A stretch of 64,000 nt of DNA from positions 1-64,000 of the forward strand of contig JAFGUD010000262.1 in NCBI GenBank assembly GCA_016938685.1, given 5' to 3'. The notes beneath the pieces are model-generated. The model was not told the DNA's origin. It made no database searches and saw only the letters and a program-made list of their open reading frames with translations. The translations under genes and the position numbers were made by a program. The DNA comes from Bacteroidales bacterium. Lineage in GTDB: Bacteria > Bacteroidota > Bacteroidia > Bacteroidales > JAFGUD01. Below, piece by piece: positions 10,503-19,471 of the stretch. How positions within the stretch are numbered: position 1 is the stretch's first letter; each line of letters opens with the position of its first letter.

Positions 10503-11218
10503 TACTTGCCGGAGTGAATTTTACTTTGTATGTACTATTGTTGAAAAGAAATTTCTCTAAATTATTCGCAAATGAAGAATTGAAGTATTATCTAGCAATT
10601 ACATTTGTGGCTACGCTGTTAGTTTTTGCGGTATTATTGATTTCAAAACAATATGTGGATGTAGAGTTAGCTTTTAGAGATTCATTATTTCAAACTGTTT
10701 CTATTTTGACTACAACCGGTTATGCAACTACAGATTACTTAACGTGGCATCATGCGGGATTAGCAATAATTATTTTAACTATGTTTATAGGAGCTTCTTC
10801 TGGTTCCACAACCGGAAATATTAAAATAATCAGACATGTTCTGGTTGTTAAAAATCTTAGAGTATTTATTAAAAGAATGATTCACCCGGATGCAGTGTCT
10901 GTTGTTAGATATAATAAAATTATAATACCTCTGGAAACTGCAAATAACGCTCTTGTTTTTATTCTTGCATATATAGTTATAACTGTTCTGTCGGTTATAA
11001 TTATTTCATTTACTGGAATTGATTTAGATACAAGTATTGGTGCTGTTGTTGCGACTATTGGATGTATTGGGCCAGGCATTGGAGATGTAGGACCAACAGG
11101 AAATTATGCCGAATTTCATACTTTTGGAAAATATTATCTTACTTTCTTAATGTTTTTAGGCCGACTTGAAATTTTTACTGTAATAATACTTTTTACAAGA
11201 AGTTTTTGGAAAGGGTAA
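10499..11218 (+). CDS. trkH: TrkH family K+ uptake protein, C-terminal half
   Basis: 239 aa starting MILAGVNFTLYVLLLKRNF; TVSILTTTGYATTDY and GASSGSTTGNIKIIRH are TrkH motifs. ATGA overlap with upstream ORF. Confidence 0.85.
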   Translation: MILAGVNFTLYVLLLKRNFSKLFANEELKYYLAITFVATLLVFAVLLISKQYVDVELAFRDSLFQTVSILTTTGYATTDYLTWHHAGLAIIILTMFIGASSGSTTGNIKIIRHVLVVKNLRVFIKRMIHPDAVSVVRYNKIIIPLETANNALVFILAYIVITVLSVIIISFTGIDLDTSIGAVVATIGCIGPGIGDVGPTGNYAEFHTFGKYYLTFLMFLGRLEIFTVIILFTRSFWKG

Positions 11219-11243
11219 TTTTATCTTATAAAAATTTATATTA

Positions 11244-12239
11244 ATGATTCAGGATTTTGAAAATAGAATTTTTACCATTTCTTCTAACCAAGAATTTGAT
11301 CAAATTGCGCTTGAAATATTTGACTTTCAGTATAATAATAATTTGGTTTATAAAGAGTATATTGATTATCTAAAAGTAAAACCAACCAAAATTACAAGTA
11401 TTTTTGATATTCCTTTTCTTCCTATCGAATTTTTTAAAAGCCGAAAAATTGTTTCTGCTATTGATTTATTACAAGAAAAAACACCTGTTGTTTTTAAAAG
11501 TAGTGGAACAACTGGGGCTGATCGTAGCAAGCATTATGTCTATAAATCAGATATTTATGAAAAATCATTCTTAAAAGAATTTAAAGATATTTTCGGCTCA
11601 CCTGAAAATTACACAATTTTGGCTTTATTGCCATCATATGTTCAAACCGGAGACTCTTCTTTAGTCTATATGGTTAATAAATTGATTCAATTGTCTAATA
11701 ACGTAGATTCAGGATTTTATCTTGAAAAATCAGAAATAATACTTGATATTATTTTAAAAAACAAAGAATTAAATAAGCAAATTATCTTGTTTGGAGTTTC
11801 TTACGCTCTTTTAGATTTAGCAGAAAGTAATAAAATTTTATTACCTGAATTAATAATAATTGAAACAGGAGGAATGAAGGGAAGGAAAAAAGAAATAATT
11901 AGAAATGAATTACATCATATTTTGGGACAAAAATTTGGCACTAAAAATATATACTCAGAATATGGTATGACAGAACTTTTGTCACAAGCTTATATGTTGG
12001 AAAATGAATTTTTCAAACCTTCCTCCACAATGAAAGTTTTAATTCGAGACATAAATGATCCTTTTACTTATCTTTCCGACGAAAAAACCGGAGGAATAAA
12101 TATTATCGACATTGCAAATCTCTATTCTTGCTCGTTTATTGAGACAAAAGACCTCGGATTGTTAAAAAATAATAAATTTAAGGTCTTAGGACGATTTGAT
12201 AACGCAGATATTAGAGGTTGTAATTTACTGACTGTTTAG
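11244..12239 (+). CDS. LuxE-like acyl-protein synthetase family protein
   Basis: 331 aa; FLPIEFFKSRKIVS, VFKSSGTTGADRSKHYV (adenylation-type motif), SEYGMTELLSQAY. Confidence 0.75.
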   Translation: MIQDFENRIFTISSNQEFDQIALEIFDFQYNNNLVYKEYIDYLKVKPTKITSIFDIPFLPIEFFKSRKIVSAIDLLQEKTPVVFKSSGTTGADRSKHYVYKSDIYEKSFLKEFKDIFGSPENYTILALLPSYVQTGDSSLVYMVNKLIQLSNNVDSGFYLEKSEIILDIILKNKELNKQIILFGVSYALLDLAESNKILLPELIIIETGGMKGRKKEIIRNELHHILGQKFGTKNIYSEYGMTELLSQAYMLENEFFKPSSTMKVLIRDINDPFTYLSDEKTGGINIIDIANLYSCSFIETKDLGLLKNNKFKVLGRFDNADIRGCNLLTV

Positions 12240-12362
12240 TAGTTAATATAATATGTTGAAAAATATTTATTAAAAAATTTGGTTCTCTCCTTATTCATAT
12301 TTAATTTTGAAGTTGTTTTGGAGTGAAAACTCTATATTTATTAACATTTAAAATTCAGTTTT

Positions 12363-15300
12363 ATGAGAAAGATTATGTTGTTTTTTGCATTCTTTGGAAT
12401 ATTAGGAATGCAACTTTTTGCTCAGAAAACTATTACAGGTACCGTAGTTGGTGCAGACGATGGCGTTGGCATCTCTGGCGTTACTGTATTAGTTGATGGG
12501 ACAAACATTGGAACTGTTACAGATCTTGACGGAAAGTACGTTTTGAATAATGTGCCTGACGATGCAACTTCTTTAAAGTTCTCTCTTTTTGGAATGTTAC
12601 CTAAAGAATTACCAATCACAGGTAGTGTTATTGACTGTGCAATGGAAATTGACGCTGTAGCGTTGGGTGATGTTGTGATTACTGCTCTTGGAGTATCTAA
12701 AGAGAAAAAAGCTCTAGGTTATTCTGTCCAGGATTTGAACAGTGACGAATTTAGCGCAGTAAGAGATCCTAACATTGTTAATTCATTGTCAGGTAAAATT
12801 GCCGGTGTTCAAATTACAAGTTCATCAGGTGGTGTTGGTTCTTCTTCAAGAATTGTACTTCGCGGTGCTGCTTCAATTACCGGTAATAACGAACCTCTTT
12901 TTATTGTTGATGGTGTACCTATCAATAATACAAATTATGGTGATGCAACTTATGGTGGAGGTACTGACCAGCCTTCGGGTTCTGCTGATATTAACCCTGA
13001 TGATATTGAATCAATTTCAGTATTGAAAGGTGCAAATGCAGCGGCTCTTTATGGCTCTCGTGCAGCTAACGGTGTTATCATTATTAAAACTAAAACAGGA
13101 AAAAAAGCTCAAGGCTTAGGTGTTTCTGTAAACTCTAGTACTACTTTTGAAACTCCACTTATTCTTCCTACTTTCCAAAATTCTTATGGTCAAGGTGCAA
13201 GTCATACTTTCTTTGAGTGGATTGATGGACAAAATGGTTCCGGTGGTGTTGATGAAAGTTGGGGTATGCCTCTAAACATTGGTTTAGAAGCTGTTCAATT
13301 TTCTTCAAACGGTGAATACCCGGAAGAATGGGTTGCTTATCCTAATAATATCAAAGATTTTTATGATCTAGGTATTACTACTAATAACAATATTTCTTTT
13401 GCAAATGGTGGTGAAAAATCTTCTTTTAGATTATCATATACCAATATGCAACAAAAAGGTATGGTTCCGAATACTTCTCTTCAAAGAAACACTTTTAATG
13501 GAACTGCATCTGTTGATTTAACTTCTAAATTGTATGCAAACTTCTCTGCTAACTATATTATTACTAATAGTGATAATTTACCAACAGGTGGTTACAACAA
13601 TGAAAACCCTGTTCAACAAATGATTTGGTCAGGTAGACAAGTTGATTTCGAAAAATTAAGAGATTATGAAAATCTTCCTCTTTGTGCTGAAGGAACAGCT
13701 GCTGCTGGTACTCCATTGAACTGGAATACTGTTTTCCAAAACAATCCTTACTGGGTACAACATACCAATTTTAACAAATTGTCAAAAAACAGAGTTATTG
13801 GAAATATAAATGTTGGATACAAATTTACTGATTGGTTAACTTTACAATTATCTTCAGGTACTGATTATTGGACATCTATTACTACTAATCAAAAAGCTCA
13901 TGGTTCTAACGAATATCCTTTCGGACTATTCAGAGAAGTATCTAGAACTTGGTACGAAAATAATTCAAGCTTTTTGGTAATGATTAATAGAGACATCAAT
14001 ACTGACTTGAATGTTTCTTTATCTCTTGGAGGAAACACAATGTATCAGTCTTATAGCAGAATGTTTGCTGAAGCTAGTCAACTAGAATTAGAAGGTGTTT
14101 ATAATCTTTCTAATGTTAAATCAGGTGTGAGCCCTACTCTTACTAACTACTTTGAAAAAAGAAAAATTAACAGTTTGTATTTCAGTGGTCAGGTAGCTTT
14201 CAAAAAATATGTTTATTTTGAATTCAGTGGTAGAAATGACTGGTCAAGTGTTCTTCCAATAGAAAACAATTCTTTCTTCTATCCGGCAGCATCTCTTAGT
14301 CTTGTTGTTACAGAAATGTTAGGAATGGAATCAGATGTGCTTACTTTTGCCAAAGTAAGAGGTAGTTGGGCACAAGTAGGGGGCGATGGAGCTTTGAATC
14401 CTTACTCTCTTACACAAACTTTTGCTTTTAGAGATGACTCATGGGGTAATGTTCTACTTCCATACAATGGAAACACATTAAATAATCCTAATTTAGTTTC
14501 TGAAACTACTAATTCTCTTGAGTTTGGTCTTGACATGAGAATGTTTAAAGGACGTGTTACTCTTGATTTAACTTATTATAACTCTAAATCAAAAGACTTA
14601 TTGGTACCTGTTGAAGTTTCTGCTTCTACCGGTTATTTATTCGCTTGGGATAATATTGGCGAAATGGCTAATAGTGGTGTTGAAGTATTATTAGGTTTAG
14701 ACATTATTAAAAATGACAACTTTGTATGGAATACAACAGTAAACTTTGCAAAAGCTAAAAATGAAGTTGTTTCTTTAGGTGGATTAGAATCATTAGACCT
14801 AGGTGGACAATGGAATATGACACTTCAAGCACGTGAAGGTTATCCTTACGGAGTAATCTTTGGCCCTGCTTTCCTTAGAAGTCCTGACGGAGATGTAATT
14901 TACAAAAATGGAATACCTGTAATTGATGAAACATATCAGATATTAGGTGATATTCAACCTGATTGGACTGGTGGTATCAATAATAGAATTTCTTTTAAAG
15001 GTTTAACTTTAAGTTTCTTAGTTGATGCTAAAATGGGTGGTGAAATTCACTCAATGACTACTACCTGGGGACGTTATGCAGGTGTTTTAAACGAAACATT
15101 AGAAGGTCGTGAAACTGGTGTTATTGGTATTGGTGTTATAGACAACGGTGACGGAACATACAGAACAAATGACGTTATTACATCAACTGAAGAATATAAC
15201 AAAACTGCATATTCAAATAATGTTGTTGAAAGTTCAGTATTTGATGCTTCTTATATCAAATTCAGACAATTAACTTTTGGTTATACTTTTGCTAAAATTG

Positions 15301-15485
15301 GAAATCTTCCTATTAAAGATCTTTCTTTTAGTGTTGTAGGTAGAAATTTAGCTATGATATACTCTAAAATACCTCATATTGATCCTGAAACTGCTTTTAG
15401 TAGTCTTAACGGACAACAAGGTCAAGAATTTGGTCAATTGCCATCTACCAGAAGTATTGGTTTTAATATTAATTTTAAATTTTAA
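12363..15485 (+). CDS. SusC/RagA family TonB-linked outer membrane protein
   Basis: 1040 aa; signal peptide, N-terminal CarboxypepD_reg-like domain, plug region GKIAGVQITSSSGGVGSSSRIVLRGAASITGNNEPLFIVDGVPINN, SISVLKGANAAALYGSRAANGVIIIKTK. Confidence 0.96.
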   Translation: MRKIMLFFAFFGILGMQLFAQKTITGTVVGADDGVGISGVTVLVDGTNIGTVTDLDGKYVLNNVPDDATSLKFSLFGMLPKELPITGSVIDCAMEIDAVALGDVVITALGVSKEKKALGYSVQDLNSDEFSAVRDPNIVNSLSGKIAGVQITSSSGGVGSSSRIVLRGAASITGNNEPLFIVDGVPINNTNYGDATYGGGTDQPSGSADINPDDIESISVLKGANAAALYGSRAANGVIIIKTKTGKKAQGLGVSVNSSTTFETPLILPTFQNSYGQGASHTFFEWIDGQNGSGGVDESWGMPLNIGLEAVQFSSNGEYPEEWVAYPNNIKDFYDLGITTNNNISFANGGEKSSFRLSYTNMQQKGMVPNTSLQRNTFNGTASVDLTSKLYANFSANYIITNSDNLPTGGYNNENPVQQMIWSGRQVDFEKLRDYENLPLCAEGTAAAGTPLNWNTVFQNNPYWVQHTNFNKLSKNRVIGNINVGYKFTDWLTLQLSSGTDYWTSITTNQKAHGSNEYPFGLFREVSRTWYENNSSFLVMINRDINTDLNVSLSLGGNTMYQSYSRMFAEASQLELEGVYNLSNVKSGVSPTLTNYFEKRKINSLYFSGQVAFKKYVYFEFSGRNDWSSVLPIENNSFFYPAASLSLVVTEMLGMESDVLTFAKVRGSWAQVGGDGALNPYSLTQTFAFRDDSWGNVLLPYNGNTLNNPNLVSETTNSLEFGLDMRMFKGRVTLDLTYYNSKSKDLLVPVEVSASTGYLFAWDNIGEMANSGVEVLLGLDIIKNDNFVWNTTVNFAKAKNEVVSLGGLESLDLGGQWNMTLQAREGYPYGVIFGPAFLRSPDGDVIYKNGIPVIDETYQILGDIQPDWTGGINNRISFKGLTLSFLVDAKMGGEIHSMTTTWGRYAGVLNETLEGRETGVIGIGVIDNGDGTYRTNDVITSTEEYNKTAYSNNVVESSVFDASYIKFRQLTFGYTFAKIGNLPIKDLSFSVVGRNLAMIYSKIPHIDPETAFSSLNGQQGQEFGQLPSTRSIGFNINFKF

Positions 15486-15491
15486 TTAATT

Positions 15492-16916
15492 ATGAAAAGA
15501 ATAAAAATTTTAACAATTATAGCTTCATTCTTAATGCTGTTTGTTGTAAGTTGCGACAAAGGCTTTGAAGATATAAATAAAGACCCGAATAACCCTACTG
15601 AAATAGAGTCCGGTTTACTTTTGGCAGATATGATTCGAAACTCTCAAAATACGCTTTATAGTACTTTTGTTGGAGGTGATTATGGTTCATGCTGGTCTCA
15701 ACAATGGGGCAAAGTAAATTATAATGATGAAGAAAAATACAAACCAAGAGGTAGTATTATTTCAATGATATGGGATAACATGTATGAAGATGTAGCTTCT
15801 GATGCTAGTGTAATGTACAAACTTGCTGTAGTTGAAGAAAACAAAAATATGCAAGGAGTTGCTCTTGTGATGAAAGCATTTGCAATATTAGTTCTTACTG
15901 ATATTTATGGTGATATTCCTTATACCGAGGCATTAAATACTGATGAAGGTATTTTAGCTCCTGCTTATGATGAACAATCAGTAGTTTATGATAGTGTTTT
16001 AGTATTATTAGACAGAGCAAATGATTTGTTTTCAGAGGATGGTGGTGTAATTAATGCTGGTTCTGACTTAATTTATCAAGGAGATTGGACTGCTTGGCAG
16101 AAATTTGCAAATAGTTTAAAATTCCGTGCTTTGATGAGAATGTCCGGACAGGTTGATGTTTCTACACAATTGCAAGACATTGTTGATAACAGAGCCGTTT
16201 TTACTTCTAATAGTGATGAAGCAAAACTTATTTTCCTTTCTTCTGATCCTAATGCAAATCCAATTTACGAATCTATCGTTTTTGGAACAAGAGAAGAGTA
16301 TAAAGTTACAGACATTTTAGTTGCTACTCTTGCAGATAATGATGATCCTCGTTTAGAAGTTTATGTTCAACCAAACGCTGATGGTGAATACAGAGGAAAA
16401 CCTGCTGGAATGAACAATTTACCTAACGAAGAGTATAACTATGAGAATGTTTCGGCAATTGGTGAATTATATTTATTACCTGAAGCTCCCGGATATATGA
16501 TGTCTTATTCTGAATTACAATTTTTAATGGCAGAAGCTGTTGTTAAGGGATACATTACAGGTACAGCACAAGATTATTATGCAGAAGGAATAGCTGCATC
16601 TATGAGTGCTAATGGAGTAACTGATTATTCTATGATGTCTGGTTTGTTATTATCTGCTAATACAAATAATGCTTTAGAGCAAATTGGAGTTCAAAATTGG
16701 TTAGGTTTATATTGTCAAGGAATGGAAGCTTGGGCAGAACAAAGAAGAACCGGATATCCTGTTCTTACTCCTGCTATTGACGGTGCTGTTGATGAAATAC
16801 CTTCTAGACTTATTTATCCGGCGTCTGAACAATCACTTAATGCAGCTAATTACCAAGAGGCAGTAAGTAGACAAGGTGCAGACTTATTAACAACTAAAAT
16901 TTGGTGGAACAAATAA
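15492..16916 (+). CDS. SusD/RagB family nutrient-binding lipoprotein
   Basis: 474 aa; lipobox FVVSCDKGFEDINKDPNNPTE; position right after SusC. Confidence 0.93.
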   Translation: MKRIKILTIIASFLMLFVVSCDKGFEDINKDPNNPTEIESGLLLADMIRNSQNTLYSTFVGGDYGSCWSQQWGKVNYNDEEKYKPRGSIISMIWDNMYEDVASDASVMYKLAVVEENKNMQGVALVMKAFAILVLTDIYGDIPYTEALNTDEGILAPAYDEQSVVYDSVLVLLDRANDLFSEDGGVINAGSDLIYQGDWTAWQKFANSLKFRALMRMSGQVDVSTQLQDIVDNRAVFTSNSDEAKLIFLSSDPNANPIYESIVFGTREEYKVTDILVATLADNDDPRLEVYVQPNADGEYRGKPAGMNNLPNEEYNYENVSAIGELYLLPEAPGYMMSYSELQFLMAEAVVKGYITGTAQDYYAEGIAASMSANGVTDYSMMSGLLLSANTNNALEQIGVQNWLGLYCQGMEAWAEQRRTGYPVLTPAIDGAVDEIPSRLIYPASEQSLNAANYQEAVSRQGADLLTTKIWWNK

Positions 16917-16927
16917 AAAAGAAAATT

Positions 16928-17857
16928 ATGAAACTAAATAAAATAAGTTTTTTTGTAATCTCCCTTATATTAATTTTTGGAGCTTGCACAAAACCGGATA
17001 ATCATATGCCAATTCAAGATACTGGTGTATTAATATCTGTTGATGAAAGTAGTGGTAAATTTTTAGGATTACCACAAGATGGAGGATTTGTACCTCTGGA
17101 TGTTGCACTTGATTATATGGTGTATGTTCCTAATGGTATTGAAAACGACATAGCTAGTTATACTATTATTAAACGTTATGTGACTTATGAAGTAACTGAT
17201 AGTGCTACTATTCCTGTATACTCAGATTGGGCAGACATTACTACAGTAACTGAGCTTCCTTATGAGTTTTCATATACAACTGAAGCTAATTTTTATGAAG
17301 GTTTAACTGTAACTTCTGCAGATTTACAAGTTGGAGATTATTTTGAATTTAGTGTTAGAGTTACAAAAACTGACGGTTCTGAATATTACCCTAATGCAGA
17401 CGGAGTTATTAAAATTACTGTAAATTGTTTGTCTGATTTGGCTGGTGTATATGTATTAGATGGTTTATATACTCGTACAAGTAGCGGTATTACTAATCAA
17501 CCATACCATAATGATGCTGAAGTTATTTATGAACTTGCTCCAGGTGAATATATGACATCTACAAGTGGTCATTGGGCACCTGGTGATTTAGCTCCAGGTA
17601 ATGACGGATTTGTTTTCTTGGATGTTTGTGGAGTAATAACTATCGAGGAACAATATTTAGGAGATTATTGGGCAAATGTTCTTGCTGGTTCTGGTACTGT
17701 TGATGCAGCTACAGGTGATCTTCATTTTGAATACACTGTCTGTTTTGGTGGTGACTGTAGAGAATATGTTGCTGATTACGTAAAAACTGATGCTGGTGCT
17801 TTTGCAAAAAGCAAAGTTGAAGCAACTGAAAATATTGATCCAAACAATTTTAAATAA
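16928..17857 (+). CDS. Surface lipoprotein of the Sus-like locus, unknown function
   Basis: ORF track start 16901; likely start is the internal Met at 16928 (MKLNKISFFVISLILIFGACTKPDN) giving a lipoprotein signal. Confidence 0.75.
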   Translation: MKLNKISFFVISLILIFGACTKPDNHMPIQDTGVLISVDESSGKFLGLPQDGGFVPLDVALDYMVYVPNGIENDIASYTIIKRYVTYEVTDSATIPVYSDWADITTVTELPYEFSYTTEANFYEGLTVTSADLQVGDYFEFSVRVTKTDGSEYYPNADGVIKITVNCLSDLAGVYVLDGLYTRTSSGITNQPYHNDAEVIYELAPGEYMTSTSGHWAPGDLAPGNDGFVFLDVCGVITIEEQYLGDYWANVLAGSGTVDAATGDLHFEYTVCFGGDCREYVADYVKTDAGAFAKSKVEATENIDPNNFK

Positions 17858-17873
17858 AGAAAAATAAAATAAT

Positions 17874-19211
17874 ATGAAAATAAATAAAATATTATCGGTA
17901 TTTTTTATACTCTTGGTTGTTTTGGCTGGGTGTAAAAAAGATGATTATACCGGACATTCGCAGTTAGTACCTACTAATCCAACTATTACTGTTGATTTGG
18001 GTACTATTGCACCTATGATTGATGGTGTAGATCAGACTCATACTATTACTTTGAATATGGACGTTGCGCAAGTTGTTGATGTTGCTGTTCATGTATTAGT
18101 TTTAGAAGGTACAGCAACTGAAGGTGAAGATTTTTCTGTTCCTTCAGTTATAACTATCCCAGCAGGGAAAACAACAGCTTCATTTAATGTTACTGTTTTG
18201 GCAGATGAAATAAATGAAGAAACTGAAACTTTTAAAATTCAGATTGGTGATGAAAGAACAGCTAATGCTACTTTAACTCCTGTTGAAGCTAATTTTACTA
18301 TTCAAAACTTTTCTGATGCTGATTTAAAAGTAGGATTAAGCTGGGAACCTGCATTTGATGTATATAGCCCTACTGGCGATATCTATGATGCTACTGATTT
18401 AGCTGATCTAATTCTTACTATTTATGATGTTGCCGGCGACTCAATCTATGATCAAGTTGATGGTGGATCATTTGAAGAAGTTGTATTATCTGATACTATG
18501 CCTGATGGAACTTACCAAGTAATGGTATCATTCTGGAGCGCAATGGATCCTGGAACTGATGTTGACTTAAATCTTTTTGTTGATTTCTACCAAATTGGTG
18601 TTTTCTCAGAAACAGATGAATTTCCAGCATTTTTCTCACTTTACACTTCACAAGTTTGTTCAGAAGCTTATGTAATGATTGAAATTGAAAAAGCAGGTTC
18701 AACTTGGACTTCTGTTGATTATGTTGATCCAAATGCTGAGTTTTTAGGCGCTTATGGAGGTACTGATGGTGCTGATCCTGATTACTTATATGATTCAGAA
18801 ATAGTTACTTCGGTATGTGGAACTAGTTTATTGATTACCGGTATTAATTTTGGTTGGATGCAAGATTTCTGGGGTGAAGAGATTATAGCTTCTACTCCTG
18901 TTATTATTACCTTAAATGGTGATAATACTATCACAATAGACGACCAATATTATATCACAACTGAATATAGTGGAGCTCCTTACGATTATGACATTAGAGA
19001 TGTTGTTGGTACTTGGGCTGATGGTGGCGTTTTACATATTGAATATGACATGTATAATACAACTGATGATTATAGTGTTGGTACTTGGTGTTTTGATAAT
19101 GGTTATAGTGATTATACTTATTTTATTGCTGAAGTTACTTTGGGAGCCAAAGCTAGTAATAAAAACGTTGTTAGTCCTAAATCAGAGATTAGAAGATTAA
19201 AAAATAAATAG
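17874..19211 (+). CDS. Lipoprotein with Calx-beta-like domain
   Basis: 445 aa; lipobox VVLAGCKKDD; TATEGEDFSVPSVITIPAGKTTASFNVTVLADEINEETETFKIQI is Calx-beta-like. Confidence 0.78.
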   Translation: MKINKILSVFFILLVVLAGCKKDDYTGHSQLVPTNPTITVDLGTIAPMIDGVDQTHTITLNMDVAQVVDVAVHVLVLEGTATEGEDFSVPSVITIPAGKTTASFNVTVLADEINEETETFKIQIGDERTANATLTPVEANFTIQNFSDADLKVGLSWEPAFDVYSPTGDIYDATDLADLILTIYDVAGDSIYDQVDGGSFEEVVLSDTMPDGTYQVMVSFWSAMDPGTDVDLNLFVDFYQIGVFSETDEFPAFFSLYTSQVCSEAYVMIEIEKAGSTWTSVDYVDPNAEFLGAYGGTDGADPDYLYDSEIVTSVCGTSLLITGINFGWMQDFWGEEIIASTPVIITLNGDNTITIDDQYYITTEYSGAPYDYDIRDVVGTWADGGVLHIEYDMYNTTDDYSVGTWCFDNGYSDYTYFIAEVTLGAKASNKNVVSPKSEIRRLKNK

Positions 19212-19231
19212 TATTTATAATAAAATTAAGA

Positions 19232-19262
19232 AAGGTTGTCAAATTTGACAACCTTTTTTTTT
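19232..19262 (+). terminator. Rho-independent terminator of the first Sus-like operon
   Basis: AAAGGTTGTC-aaattt-GACAACCTTT followed by T tract. Confidence 0.9.
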
Positions 19263-19385
19263 GATTAAAAATGTTAAATACAATTTGTAAAATGCAACTT
19301 TACTCAAAAAACTTTATCTAAATATTTAGTATTAGTATTTATAGTGAAAATACAATATTTTAGATAAAACAAAAATGTTAAATTT

Positions 19386-19418
19386 TTTGTTTTATTAGTT
19401 TAAATATCCTTAAATTTG
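19386..19418 (+). promoter_or_regulatory. Bacteroidetes-type promoter for the second Sus-like operon
   Basis: TTTG (19386-19389), 21-nt spacer, TAAATTTG (19411-19418): matches TTTG-N19-21-TAnnTTTG; ~54 nt upstream of the SusC ATG. Confidence 0.6.
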
Positions 19419-19471
19419 TAGGAAATTTTGAGTTACTAAAAATATCTTATATTAATCAAAACTAATTATTT

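Noticed and set aside
12775-13026. Alternate-frame ORF inside SusC (also 18496-18732, 18970-19200, 26455-26685 in neighbouring genes)
   Set aside because: Hydrophobic low-complexity shadows of real coding frames.
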